Of a stretch of 64,000 nt of DNA, positions 7,105 through 15,646 are shown one piece after another. The stretch's first letter is position 1. Each line of letters opens with the position of its first letter. Origin of the DNA: UBA2386 sp046306335 (GTDB lineage Bacteria; Planctomycetota; UBA1135; UBA2386); the NCBI GenBank assembly GCA_046306335.1, contig JBKDXM010000047.1, forward strand, positions 34,330 through 98,329, in the 5' to 3' direction. A program made the position numbers and the translations under genes. The notes beneath the pieces are model-generated. The model ran no database searches. It was given only the letters and a program-made list of their open reading frames with translations, and had not been told where the DNA came from.

Positions 7105-8123
7105 TGGCCACGGACGGCGGCGCAGCGGACGGTGACGTCGGCGCGCACCTCGCGCTGTCCACCGTCGCGGCGCAGGACCGCCCCGACTCGCCGTGGAACC
7201 GCGCCGCGATGGCGGTGGAGCACGGCGACCCGTTGTGCTGCCGCACCGAGTGGCAGCTGTCGGCGCTGGCGACCTTGCACCCGACGCACGAGCCGTTGAT
7301 CGGCGTCGGCGGCGCCGCCGTGCTGGCGCTGGCGTGGCTGCCGCACCCGCAGTTGGGTCCGATGTTGGGACCGTGCGAAGCATCGTGGACGTACGGCTGT
7401 CCGTTGCTGGGGCCGGACGCCGTCGAACTGCTGGCGCATCTGCTCGATCGCCTCGCGCGCCGCCGGCGGCGGCCGGCGGTCGCCATCACCGGTCTCGCGC
7501 CAGGTTCGCCGACGCTGCGCGCGGTCGAGGCGTTGCCGCACCACGATTGCTGCGAGACCAGCGACGTGCGCGAGCAGTGCGCCGCCTCGCTCGCCGGCGG
7601 TCTCGATGGCTTCCTGTCGCGTCGTTCGTCGCACTTCCGTCGCCACGTCCGCCAGCAGCAGCGGCGCGCACGCGCGCACGGCATCGTCCTGGAGCGCGTC
7701 GCGCCGACCGACGCTGCGGCCGCGGACGCAGCGTATGCGCGCATGCTCGCCATCGAGGCGCGCAGCTGGAAGGGGCGCGATGGCTGCGGCATGGACCGCG
7801 AGCCGGCGCGCGCGTTCTACGGCCACATGCTGGGCCGGCTGGCCCAAGGCGGCCACGCGCGCGCGATCTTCGCCGTCCGCGACGGCGTCGACCTCGGCTT
7901 CCTGTTCGGCGGTTGCGTCGGCGGTGTCTTCCGCGGCCAGCAGTTCAGCTACGACGTCGACTGGTCGCACGGTTCCCTCGGCAACGTCATGCAACTCGAG
8001 CAACTGGCGTGGCTCGCGGAGGAGGGCGCGCGCCGCTACGACCTCGGGCCGATGATGGCCTACAAGGCGCGCTGGGCGGAGCTGCGCACCCCGCTGCAGA
8101 CCCGCGTGCTCTTGCCGACGTGA
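7104..8123 (+). CDS. GNAT acyltransferase, CelD/BioF2-like (BcsL family)
   Basis: 339 aa. Its start codon overlaps the glycosyltransferase stop (TGATG). The C-terminal half shows the acetyltransferase pattern of the BioF2-like/CelD group: FLSRRSSHFRRHVRQQQRR, then SWKGRDGCG, a run of alternating hydrophobic strands (ARAIFAVRDGVDLGFLFGG), and YDLGPMMAYKARWA near the end. Such proteins are common in polysaccharide clusters, where they are thought to add acyl or aminoacyl groups to surface glycans. There is no signal peptide, so it is probably cytoplasmic. The substrate is unknown. Confidence 0.78.
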   Translation: MATDGGAADGDVGAHLALSTVAAQDRPDSPWNRAAMAVEHGDPLCCRTEWQLSALATLHPTHEPLIGVGGAAVLALAWLPHPQLGPMLGPCEASWTYGCPLLGPDAVELLAHLLDRLARRRRRPAVAITGLAPGSPTLRAVEALPHHDCCETSDVREQCAASLAGGLDGFLSRRSSHFRRHVRQQQRRARAHGIVLERVAPTDAAAADAAYARMLAIEARSWKGRDGCGMDREPARAFYGHMLGRLAQGGHARAIFAVRDGVDLGFLFGGCVGGVFRGQQFSYDVDWSHGSLGNVMQLEQLAWLAEEGARRYDLGPMMAYKARWAELRTPLQTRVLLPT

Positions 8124-8294
8124 GGGAGCGGCGCCGCGGCGGCCGTCGTCCGGCGCCGGCGCGCGCGCGAGCGAGGCGGAATTGCCGACGCCGCTTCGTT
8201 GCACATACCTGACGCGCGCAGCGCGCGGCGGCGACGAAGTTGCGGCTATTCGTGGGCGAGCGTGCGGCGCGCTCGCCGCTCCGCCCGCCCCGCG

Positions 8295-9407
8295 ATGCAC
8301 AAGCTGCGCCATCGGTTCGCCGTGCCCGTTGTCGCCAGCGCGCTCGCCTTGGCGGCGAGCTGGGCCAGCCTGGAGTGGACCGACGCCGTCATCTGGCACC
8401 ATCGCGGTGACGACGGCGCGAGCTACCTCGCCGTGCGCATGCTGCTGCTCGCCGTCGCCGTCGCCGCCGCGATCGCTGCCGCGCTCCATGGCGTCGCCGG
8501 CGCGCGCCTGCCGCTCGGCTGCCGCCGCGCCCTCGTCGCCGCCTGCGCCTGCTTCGCGTCCGTGCTGCTGCTGGAGATCGCCTTCACCTTCGTCGCCCGC
8601 AGCCACGGCGTCGGCTACACGCTTGCGGGCCGCGTCTGGCACGAGCGGCACTGGTCGCCGATCAACGCCCTCGGGTACCGGGACGCTGCCGGGACGCCCG
8701 CTCCTGGCCAGCGCGTCGTCTGGTTGCTCGGCGATTCGTTCACCTCCGGGCACGGCCTCGCGGACGTCGCCCAGCGTTTTGGCGACCAGTTGGCCGCGCT
8801 GCGGCCGGATCTCCACGTGGTCAATCTCGGCCAGTCAGGCGCCGACACCGCCGAGGAACTGCGGCGCCTGCGCGCCTACCCCGGCCGGCCGGACCTGCTC
8901 GTCCTGCAGCACTTCGTCAACGACTTCGACGGCGCCGCCGAGCGCGTCGGGCGGGCGATCCCGTCGTTCGCGCCGTATCAGGACCTGCAGTCGACCCGGC
9001 TGCGGTTCCTCGTCCGCGGCAGCTACCTCGCCAACTTCCTCTATTGGCAGTTCGCGCACGGCGACGCCGAAGCCTACGAGCGCTTCGCCCGGTCGGCGAT
9101 CGCCGACGAAGCGGTGGCGCGGTTGCACGAGACCGACCTGGCCGCCGTGCACGAATGGGCCGTGGCCCACGGCGTGCCGCTGTACGTACTGTTGGTGCCG
9201 AGGCTCGAGGACCCGGAGCGCAGCCGGCCAGCCGACGAACGCGTCCGCCGCTTCTTCGCCGACCGCGGCGTGCCGACGATCGACGCCGCGCGCTGCCTCG
9301 CCGACCTGCCGGTCGCCGCGCGCGTCGTCAACGCCCACGACGCGCACGCCAGCGCGCTCGCCAACGAGCGCATCGCCCGCGAACTGGCGCACACGCTGGC
9401 GCACTGA
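8295..9407 (+). CDS. Membrane-anchored SGNH/GDSL hydrolase
   Basis: 370 aa from ATG 8295. The first 120 residues hold about three hydrophobic segments (for example VVASALALAASWASL and LLLAVAVAAAIAAALHGV). The soluble part has SGNH block I GDSFTSGHG with nucleophile Ser148, followed by the NLGQSGADT block and HFVNDFDG; the C-terminal D-x-H is in AHDAHAS. Such enzymes remove acetyl or acyl esters from glycans or lipids outside the cell. It lies 171 nt after the acyltransferase on the same strand, so the three genes probably build and trim an acylated surface polysaccharide. Confidence 0.85.
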   Translation: MHKLRHRFAVPVVASALALAASWASLEWTDAVIWHHRGDDGASYLAVRMLLLAVAVAAAIAAALHGVAGARLPLGCRRALVAACACFASVLLLEIAFTFVARSHGVGYTLAGRVWHERHWSPINALGYRDAAGTPAPGQRVVWLLGDSFTSGHGLADVAQRFGDQLAALRPDLHVVNLGQSGADTAEELRRLRAYPGRPDLLVLQHFVNDFDGAAERVGRAIPSFAPYQDLQSTRLRFLVRGSYLANFLYWQFAHGDAEAYERFARSAIADEAVARLHETDLAAVHEWAVAHGVPLYVLLVPRLEDPERSRPADERVRRFFADRGVPTIDAARCLADLPVAARVVNAHDAHASALANERIARELAHTLAH

Positions 9408-9458
9408 CCGTCCGGCGGGCGATCCCCGCACGCGCTCGGCGCGCGCCGTGCGCAGCCG

Positions 9459-12400
9459 TCACACGCCGAGCGTCAACGCGACGCCGTTCGACGTCACCAT
9501 GCCGGCGATGTTGGCGCCGATGGCGAAGCCGATGGTCTGGCCGAACATCCGGTAACCCATCAGCGACGGCACCGGCGGCACGATCATGCTGTACGTCGCC
9601 GTGCTGCCGGCGACCGGGATGGTGTACGGCGACGCCAGCGTCGCGTACTGCGCGCAGCCCGGCATGCCGAGCGCGGCGAGGTCGACGCCCGGATCGACGC
9701 GGATCGGGCTCAGCACCTGGATCGCGACGCCGGCGGTCGGCGACACGTTCGTCGTGGTGAACGTCAGCGTCGAGCCGAGGATCGGCGGCGTGCTCGTCAG
9801 CGTCAGCGGCAGCAGGTTGAGCGTGCTGGTCGTGAACGTGCCCGGCAGCGTCGCCGACAGATCGCGGCTGCCGACGTCGGCGTTGGGCTGCGCCGCGGCG
9901 AAGCCGACGAGCCAGCCGTTGCCGGCGATCGCGACGCTGCCCCACGCGAACGTGACGTTGCCGCTCGGCCGATGGAACTGCAGTTGGAACGTCGCCGGGC
10001 TCGTCGTGCCGTAGCTGTGGACGCCGTCCCAGGTGACGTACGAAGTGCTGCCGATCTGCTCGAACTTCACCTTGCCCGAGCCGGCGGCAGCGGGGTTGAA
10101 GTCGTGCCAGCAGCCCCAGCGCGCCTGCGGCGACCCGTGCCAACCCGACGCCGTCGGCGTGTAGGCCGACCCGTTGCCGGGCCCGGCGCTGACGAAGCCG
10201 TTGGAGCAGACCTCCAGCATCGACGTCGTGCCGCCGGGGTACGCCAGCGGGCTCGCCAGCGCGATGCTGACCGACGCGTCGTCGGCGAGCGTCAGGATCG
10301 TCGCGGCGGCCGTCGGCGCCACGTAGCTGCCGGCGGCCGACGCGACGTAGGAGCCCGCCGCGTCGTAGGCGAGCCGCATGCCCGAGGAAGCGAGGTCGAA
10401 CACGCCGGCCGGGAACTCCTCGTAGAACGCCTTCGACAGCCGGTAGCAGCCAGCGCCGTATGGCACGCTCGCCGCGGGCACGAAGGTCGGGCCGTTGACG
10501 TCGAGCTGGAAGCTGCCCGAGGCGCCGTTGTAGCCGCCGACGCGCACGTAGTACGTGCCGGGCACGACCGCGACGCTGACGGTCGACTGCAGGCCGCAGG
10601 CGTCGTCGTTGCAGCCGAGGCTCGTCAGGCTCGCGCACGTGCCGGCGAACACCTGGATGGCGGTGTCCCACGTCGCCTGCCCGCACGTGCTGACGGTCAG
10701 CGTGCCGCTCTGGTAGGCGGTGTAGGTGAACCACACGTCGCGCCCGCCCGCGGCGCACGGCCACGCCGGGGCAGACGTCGTGGCGTCGGCGGTCGTGAAC
10801 GGACCGTACAGGCCGTTGCCGACGGCGATGGCCGCGGCGCATTCGTTGTTGGCCGGGGGCAGCGCCGGCACCGGCAGCGAGTGCTGGTTGCAGGCCCAGG
10901 CGATGTCGGCGAAGTTCGGGGTGCCGTTGCCGAGGTTGCCGTCGTTGTCGTCGGCGAGGAACACCTCGAACACGGCCGCGGCCTGGTTCTGCGCGTTCGC
11001 CGGGATCGTGCCGAGCACGATGGCGTTGCTCAGCGCGATCGCCGCCGACCGATTGCCGAGCGTCGCCGCCAGCCGTTCGCGCAGCCGCCACGCGAAGCCC
11101 ATCCACGACTCGCCGGCGCTGTGCACGCCGCATCCGGCGCATGGGTACTGCGTCGCGTTGTTGCCGCTGCGCATCGCGACGTTGGCGGCCTGCAGGCCGC
11201 TGCCGAGGTTCGGCGTGTCGCACAGGTACATGGCGACGATGTCGCCCCAGCCCTCGCCGAGGCCGTCGCCGACCGCGTTGCTGATGCCGCCGTAGCGGTC
11301 GTCGAGGCCGTGGCCCCACTCGTGCGCGACGATCGTCGCGGTCGCCGTGTTGGTGCAGCCGCCCATCGCATGGAAGAAGTTGATCGTGTTGCCCGCGTAG
11401 TAGGCATTGCACGGCGCGGCGATGTTGACGTTCACGTCGATCGTGCTCGCCGTGGCGAGCTCCGGCGTGTTGCCGAGGATCGCGCGCGCGAACTGGTTGC
11501 TGCGGTCGACCCAGTACGCAGTCGTCGGATGCGCGGCCTGGTTCGACGTCGCCCCCGCCGTCAGCAACTGGATCGTCGTCGCGACGCCCGGATTCACCGT
11601 GAACGAGCCGCCCGGCGCATCCGGTCCGGCGATCGGGTCGTGGTGGCGGCCGTCGAGCGCGCCGACCGTGATCGACACCGGCGCGCCGAGGTTGACGGTG
11701 AACTGGCCGTTGGCGTCGGTCGTCACCGCGCCGATGCCGGGCACGGTGAGCTGCAGGCCGGGCAGCGGCGTGTTGACGAGCGCCGAGAAGGCGTCGATGC
11801 CGGTGCGCGTCCAACCGCGCACGGTCACCGTGGTGTTGATCGGCGGCACGGCGGCCGCCCGCGGCGCGTCGGCCACCGCCGCCCCAGCCTCGCCGCCGTG
11901 CGCGCCGGCGGCGCAGCCGGCGAAGCCGCATTCGTGCTTGTCGTCGAGGTAGTGGACGAGCGCGCCGGACGTGGCGTCGACGAGGTGGCGGCCGATGGGG
12001 CCGTTGCCCTGCTGGTCGACGTTGCTGATGGCGACTTCCCAGCACAGGCGCGGGGCCTGCGGCGTCGCCGCGGCGACGTCGCTCCAGATCACGAGCCTCG
12101 GCGCGTTGACCCTGGCCGGCTGCGGCGCGCCGGTGGGCGCGCCGACTCGCTGCCAGGCGATGGCGAGGGCGGTGTCGGCGTCGAACGACGGCACGACGGC
12201 GAAGTCGGCGGGGACGGGCACGGCCTTGGCGCCGAACATCGGGACGCGGCCGACCACGTGGACGCGGACGTCGGCGCGGCCGCCGAGGACGGGCAGGCCG
12301 CGGAAGTGCTGGTCGAAGGTGAAGGTCCAGACGCGGTGCATGCGCGCGCCGATGGCCTCGCGGAACTCGCTGGCGCCGAGGCCGAGCAGGTCGGCGTGCT

Positions 12401-12725
12401 GGCGCAGCAGTTCGTGGGCGTGGCGGCGGGCCTCGGCGAGCGAGTTCTCGCGCCAGTCGGCGAGCGGTAGGCCGCTGCCCCAGATGGCGCCGGGCGTGCC
12501 GGTGGCGGCGCACCAGTCGACGCTCCACTCGCCGCCGGCGGCGTCGAGGAAGGTCCGCCACGCGGGCGACGACAGGAACGCCGCACGCGGCGCGATCGCC
12601 TCGTCGGCGTGCTTTTGCGCGGCGACCGGCCCAGCGAACGCGAGCGCAGCAGCGAGGGGGATGGCGACGAGGGAACGACCAGGACACGAAGGACCGGCAA
12701 CGCGGATTCGGCGCATGGGCAACAC
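9459..12725 (-). CDS. Secreted M36-like (fungalysin) zinc metalloprotease, multidomain
   Basis: 1088 aa with a signal peptide ending near residue 36 (LAFAGPVAAQ). A propeptide-like region is followed by the catalytic domain with HEWGH at 468-472 (VAHEWGHGLDDRYGG) and the third ligand in GEGWGD, as in M36 fungalysins. An inserted carboxypeptidase-regulatory-like beta domain precedes it (TTVTVRGWTRTGIDAF). A pre-peptidase-type beta domain follows (DVWFTYTAYQSG...CGQATWDT), then a GAGCYRLSKAFYEEFPAG segment, and finally a PGC-type C-terminal module also found in two other secreted proteins here. It should digest external proteins. An in-frame ATG nine bases inside is an alternative start. Confidence 0.88.
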   Translation of the reverse strand: MLPMRRIRVAGPSCPGRSLVAIPLAAALAFAGPVAAQKHADEAIAPRAAFLSSPAWRTFLDAAGGEWSVDWCAATGTPGAIWGSGLPLADWRENSLAEARRHAHELLRQHADLLGLGASEFREAIGARMHRVWTFTFDQHFRGLPVLGGRADVRVHVVGRVPMFGAKAVPVPADFAVVPSFDADTALAIAWQRVGAPTGAPQPARVNAPRLVIWSDVAAATPQAPRLCWEVAISNVDQQGNGPIGRHLVDATSGALVHYLDDKHECGFAGCAAGAHGGEAGAAVADAPRAAAVPPINTTVTVRGWTRTGIDAFSALVNTPLPGLQLTVPGIGAVTTDANGQFTVNLGAPVSITVGALDGRHHDPIAGPDAPGGSFTVNPGVATTIQLLTAGATSNQAAHPTTAYWVDRSNQFARAILGNTPELATASTIDVNVNIAAPCNAYYAGNTINFFHAMGGCTNTATATIVAHEWGHGLDDRYGGISNAVGDGLGEGWGDIVAMYLCDTPNLGSGLQAANVAMRSGNNATQYPCAGCGVHSAGESWMGFAWRLRERLAATLGNRSAAIALSNAIVLGTIPANAQNQAAAVFEVFLADDNDGNLGNGTPNFADIAWACNQHSLPVPALPPANNECAAAIAVGNGLYGPFTTADATTSAPAWPCAAGGRDVWFTYTAYQSGTLTVSTCGQATWDTAIQVFAGTCASLTSLGCNDDACGLQSTVSVAVVPGTYYVRVGGYNGASGSFQLDVNGPTFVPAASVPYGAGCYRLSKAFYEEFPAGVFDLASSGMRLAYDAAGSYVASAAGSYVAPTAAATILTLADDASVSIALASPLAYPGGTTSMLEVCSNGFVSAGPGNGSAYTPTASGWHGSPQARWGCWHDFNPAAAGSGKVKFEQIGSTSYVTWDGVHSYGTTSPATFQLQFHRPSGNVTFAWGSVAIAGNGWLVGFAAAQPNADVGSRDLSATLPGTFTTSTLNLLPLTLTSTPPILGSTLTFTTTNVSPTAGVAIQVLSPIRVDPGVDLAALGMPGCAQYATLASPYTIPVAGSTATYSMIVPPVPSLMGYRMFGQTIGFAIGANIAGMVTSNGVALTLGV

Positions 12726-12881
12726 GGCGGGTGCATGGCGCGTCCCGTGGTGCGGGCGCGCCGGGAGTCATGGGGGCTGCCCCACAAGGCCCATCGCCCG
12801 CGCTGCGCACGCGGATTTTCCGCGCGCGCGCCGATGCCTGCGGCGCGCCGGCCCCATGCGCCGTGCGGACTCCGCCGTTCC

Positions 12882-15569
12882 TCAGTCGTCGTCGTCGTCG
12901 TCCGCGCCCGGCGCGATCGCCCACTCGGGATACGGCACGCCGGTGCCGCGCATCGCGCGCCACAGGATGCGGTTGAACAGGTCCTCCGGCGCGCGGTCCA
13001 TCTGCGACAGGTCGAGCCCCGCCGAGGCGATCGCGTCGGCGCGCAGCTGCGGATCGGCGATCGCCGCCGGGTTGGGGTTCATCTCGTCGAGCGGCACGTT
13101 CGCTGGCAGCGCGGCGAACGGCGTGAAGTCGGGCGCTTCCGTGAAGCAGTCGAACATCGGCGTCGCGCTGGCGTCGAACACGTTCATCGGCCGCAGGCCG
13201 AGGATCTGCTCGATCGTGCGCAGCACGCTCGTCGTGTTGTATTGCGTCGACACCACCGTGCCGCGGCGCGCGTACGGGCTCGCGACGTAGCAGGTCGTGC
13301 GGTAGCCGCTGACGTGGTCCCAGCCGGCCTGCGGGTCGTCCTCGATGGCGAAGACCGCCATGTCCTTCCAGAACCGCGACTTCGACAGGCCTTCGACGAT
13401 GCGGCCGAAGGCGAGGTCGTTGTCGGCCATGCACGCCGCCGGCGTCGGGCAGTCCTTGCTCGTGCCGCTGGTGTGGTCGTTGGGCAGGCAGATCAGGACG
13501 AGCTGCGGGAAATCGCCCTGCTGCTCGAACGCGGCGAGCTCGCGCAGGAACACGTCGGCGCGGTGCTGGTCGGGCACCGACATGTTCCAGCCGACGTAGC
13601 CGGTCGGCGAGTGCGGCGCCAACGGCCGCACGCTCGCCTCGCTGGCGAACACGACGTCGTCCGTGCCGTCGCGCCACGCGCGGTAGCAGGCAGTGAAGTC
13701 GGGCGCGCCCTTCTTCTTCGGGTCGCGCCAGCGCACCTTCGGCCCGCAGAACTCGCCGTAGTTGCGCAGCGTCACGCCCTGCGCGATCGCGCGGTCCCAC
13801 AGGAAGCCCGCCGGCGAGTACGACAGCGCGTCCTTCTCGTCCTCGCCCATGCCGTCGGGATAGCTGCGCGGGAAGCCGGCGAACGCCCGCTCCAGGTAGT
13901 CGGTCGCGAACGCCGCCGTGCTCCACTGGTGGCCGTCGGCCGACAGGATGCCGCTGCAGTACGTGTTGTCGAGCAGCACGAAGCGGCGCGCGAGCGCGTG
14001 TTGGTTCGGCGTGATGCGCTCGGGGAAGATGCACAGCTGCGCGTCGCCGTTGCCGCCCGCGACGTCGCCGAGCACCTGGTCGTACGTGCGGTTCTCCTTG
14101 ATGACGTAGACGACGTGCCGGATGCGGCTCGGCTCGCCGATGCGCTCGGGGATCGCGCGCGGCGGCTGGCCGGCCCGCGCCGGCAGCAGCGCCTGCGCGA
14201 TCGCGTCGCGCCGCAGGTTGGCGTCGACCTGCGCCGACAGCCGCGGCAGTTCGTCGTCCTCGTCGGGCAGCGGCAGGAGCGAGAGCGAGCCGTGGTGCTG
14301 GTGGCTGTTGAACTCCGGCGCGCCGCCGTCCTTGCGCGGCCGGCCGAAGCCGAGGCCCTTCACGTTGGCGACGACCAGCCGTTCGCGCTGCTCGTCGAGC
14401 AGCAGCGCACCCGGGTACCAGCCGACCGGCACGAAGCCGAGCAGCCGGCTGTCGCCGCGGTCCTCGGGCTCGAACCGGAAGACCGCGACGGCGTTCATCG
14501 TGCCGTTGGCGACGTACAGCCGTTCGCCGTCGTGCGCGAAGCACACCGCGTTGGGCGAGGCCTGCAGCAGATCGCTCGGCTTGCTGCGCGCCCACAGCGT
14601 CTCGACCAGCGCGCCGTCGCGGTCGAGCACGCTGACGGTGTCGCTGCCGGCGTTGGCGCAGACGATCCAGCGGCCGTCGGACGAGACGGCGAGGTCGCTG
14701 GCCAGCCGTCCGGTCACCGTCTCGCGCACGAGCGCGCCGCTCGCGAGGTCGATCACCGACACCGAGCCTTCGCTGGCGACGTCGGTCGTCGGATCGACGC
14801 GCACCACCGTGCCGCGGCCGGCGGGGCCGACCGGATCGTCGGGTCCCGGCCGGCGGCCGCCCTGGTTGCTGACGTAGGCGCGGCCGCCGGCGAGCACGAC
14901 GTCGAAGGGGGCGGTGCCGACGGGGAACGTGCGCAGCACGGCGCCGGTCTGCGCGTCGAGCTCGAGCAGCGTGTTCGACAGGTTGCCGCAGACGTACAGC
15001 CGCGCGCCGTCGGCGCGCACCGCGATGCCGTCCGGGATCTCCGCCTCGCGCCGCGGCGCCTTCGCCGGCGGCAGCGCGAGCGTGTGCGACGGCGCCACCG
15101 TGCCGTCCTCGCCGACGGCGAAGGCCTTGAGCGAGCCGCGCACGTTGGCGAGCCAGATCGTGCGACCGTCTGGCGACACGGCGAGGCCGGTGCAGCTGAT
15201 CTGGCCGTCCTTGTCGGGCTTCTGCTCCTTGCGGTTGGGGTCGCCGGCCGGCGTCGTCTGCTTCTCGGCCGGCAGCGGCACCTTCTGCGCGATTGCGCCG
15301 GTGGCGGCGTCGAGCACGACGAGCTCATTGGTCTTGCCCGCCGTGTAGACGCGCGCGCCGTCGCGCGAGCTCGCCAGCGCCAGCGGCCGCATGCCCGGCA
15401 GGTCGACGAACACGCCGTGCGGCGTCAGCGTCTGGTTGACCGGCGTCTGCTGGCGGCTGCCGTCGGCGGCGCGGCCGACCGGCCCGGTCGGCGCGGCGAG
15501 GCGCTCCGGAGCCGAGCAGGCGGCGAGGAACAACGGCAGCGAAGCGGCGAAGCGGACGAGGCGGGCCAT
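12882..15569 (-). CDS. Lipoprotein: beta-propeller plus phosphoesterase (alkaline-phosphatase-like) domain
   Basis: 895 aa. The lipobox LAAC puts the lipidated Cys at 18. Residues of about 50-400 are YVTN/WD-like propeller repeats (LAVSPDGRTIWLANV, IAVRADGARLYVCGN, LAVSSDGRWIVCAN). From about 470 the sequence matches the PF04185-type phosphoesterase fold: HVVYVIKENRTYDQVLGD, FVLLDNTYCSGILSADGHQW, LPNDHTSG and AIEDDPQAGWDHVSGYR, which carry the likely metal-binding Asp, His and nucleophile positions. The family hydrolyses phosphate esters. The protein ends in an unusual run of six aspartates. It sits on the envelope, with an unknown substrate. Confidence 0.9.
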   Translation of the reverse strand: MARLVRFAASLPLFLAACSAPERLAAPTGPVGRAADGSRQQTPVNQTLTPHGVFVDLPGMRPLALASSRDGARVYTAGKTNELVVLDAATGAIAQKVPLPAEKQTTPAGDPNRKEQKPDKDGQISCTGLAVSPDGRTIWLANVRGSLKAFAVGEDGTVAPSHTLALPPAKAPRREAEIPDGIAVRADGARLYVCGNLSNTLLELDAQTGAVLRTFPVGTAPFDVVLAGGRAYVSNQGGRRPGPDDPVGPAGRGTVVRVDPTTDVASEGSVSVIDLASGALVRETVTGRLASDLAVSSDGRWIVCANAGSDTVSVLDRDGALVETLWARSKPSDLLQASPNAVCFAHDGERLYVANGTMNAVAVFRFEPEDRGDSRLLGFVPVGWYPGALLLDEQRERLVVANVKGLGFGRPRKDGGAPEFNSHQHHGSLSLLPLPDEDDELPRLSAQVDANLRRDAIAQALLPARAGQPPRAIPERIGEPSRIRHVVYVIKENRTYDQVLGDVAGGNGDAQLCIFPERITPNQHALARRFVLLDNTYCSGILSADGHQWSTAAFATDYLERAFAGFPRSYPDGMGEDEKDALSYSPAGFLWDRAIAQGVTLRNYGEFCGPKVRWRDPKKKGAPDFTACYRAWRDGTDDVVFASEASVRPLAPHSPTGYVGWNMSVPDQHRADVFLRELAAFEQQGDFPQLVLICLPNDHTSGTSKDCPTPAACMADNDLAFGRIVEGLSKSRFWKDMAVFAIEDDPQAGWDHVSGYRTTCYVASPYARRGTVVSTQYNTTSVLRTIEQILGLRPMNVFDASATPMFDCFTEAPDFTPFAALPANVPLDEMNPNPAAIADPQLRADAIASAGLDLSQMDRAPEDLFNRILWRAMRGTGVPYPEWAIAPGADDDDDD

Positions 15570-15646
15570 CGCGCCATGCTGCCGACGACCGCGCGACCGT
15601 CAAACGAAGCTTCGCAACGTCGTCGTGACGATCGCGGCGCGCGCCG

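Noticed and set aside
9328..14595. A very long leftward open frame of over 1700 codons
   Set aside because: It overlaps the M36 and phosphoesterase genes in another frame, is extremely Arg/Ala-rich and has no domains. Such shadow frames are expected where GC is this high.
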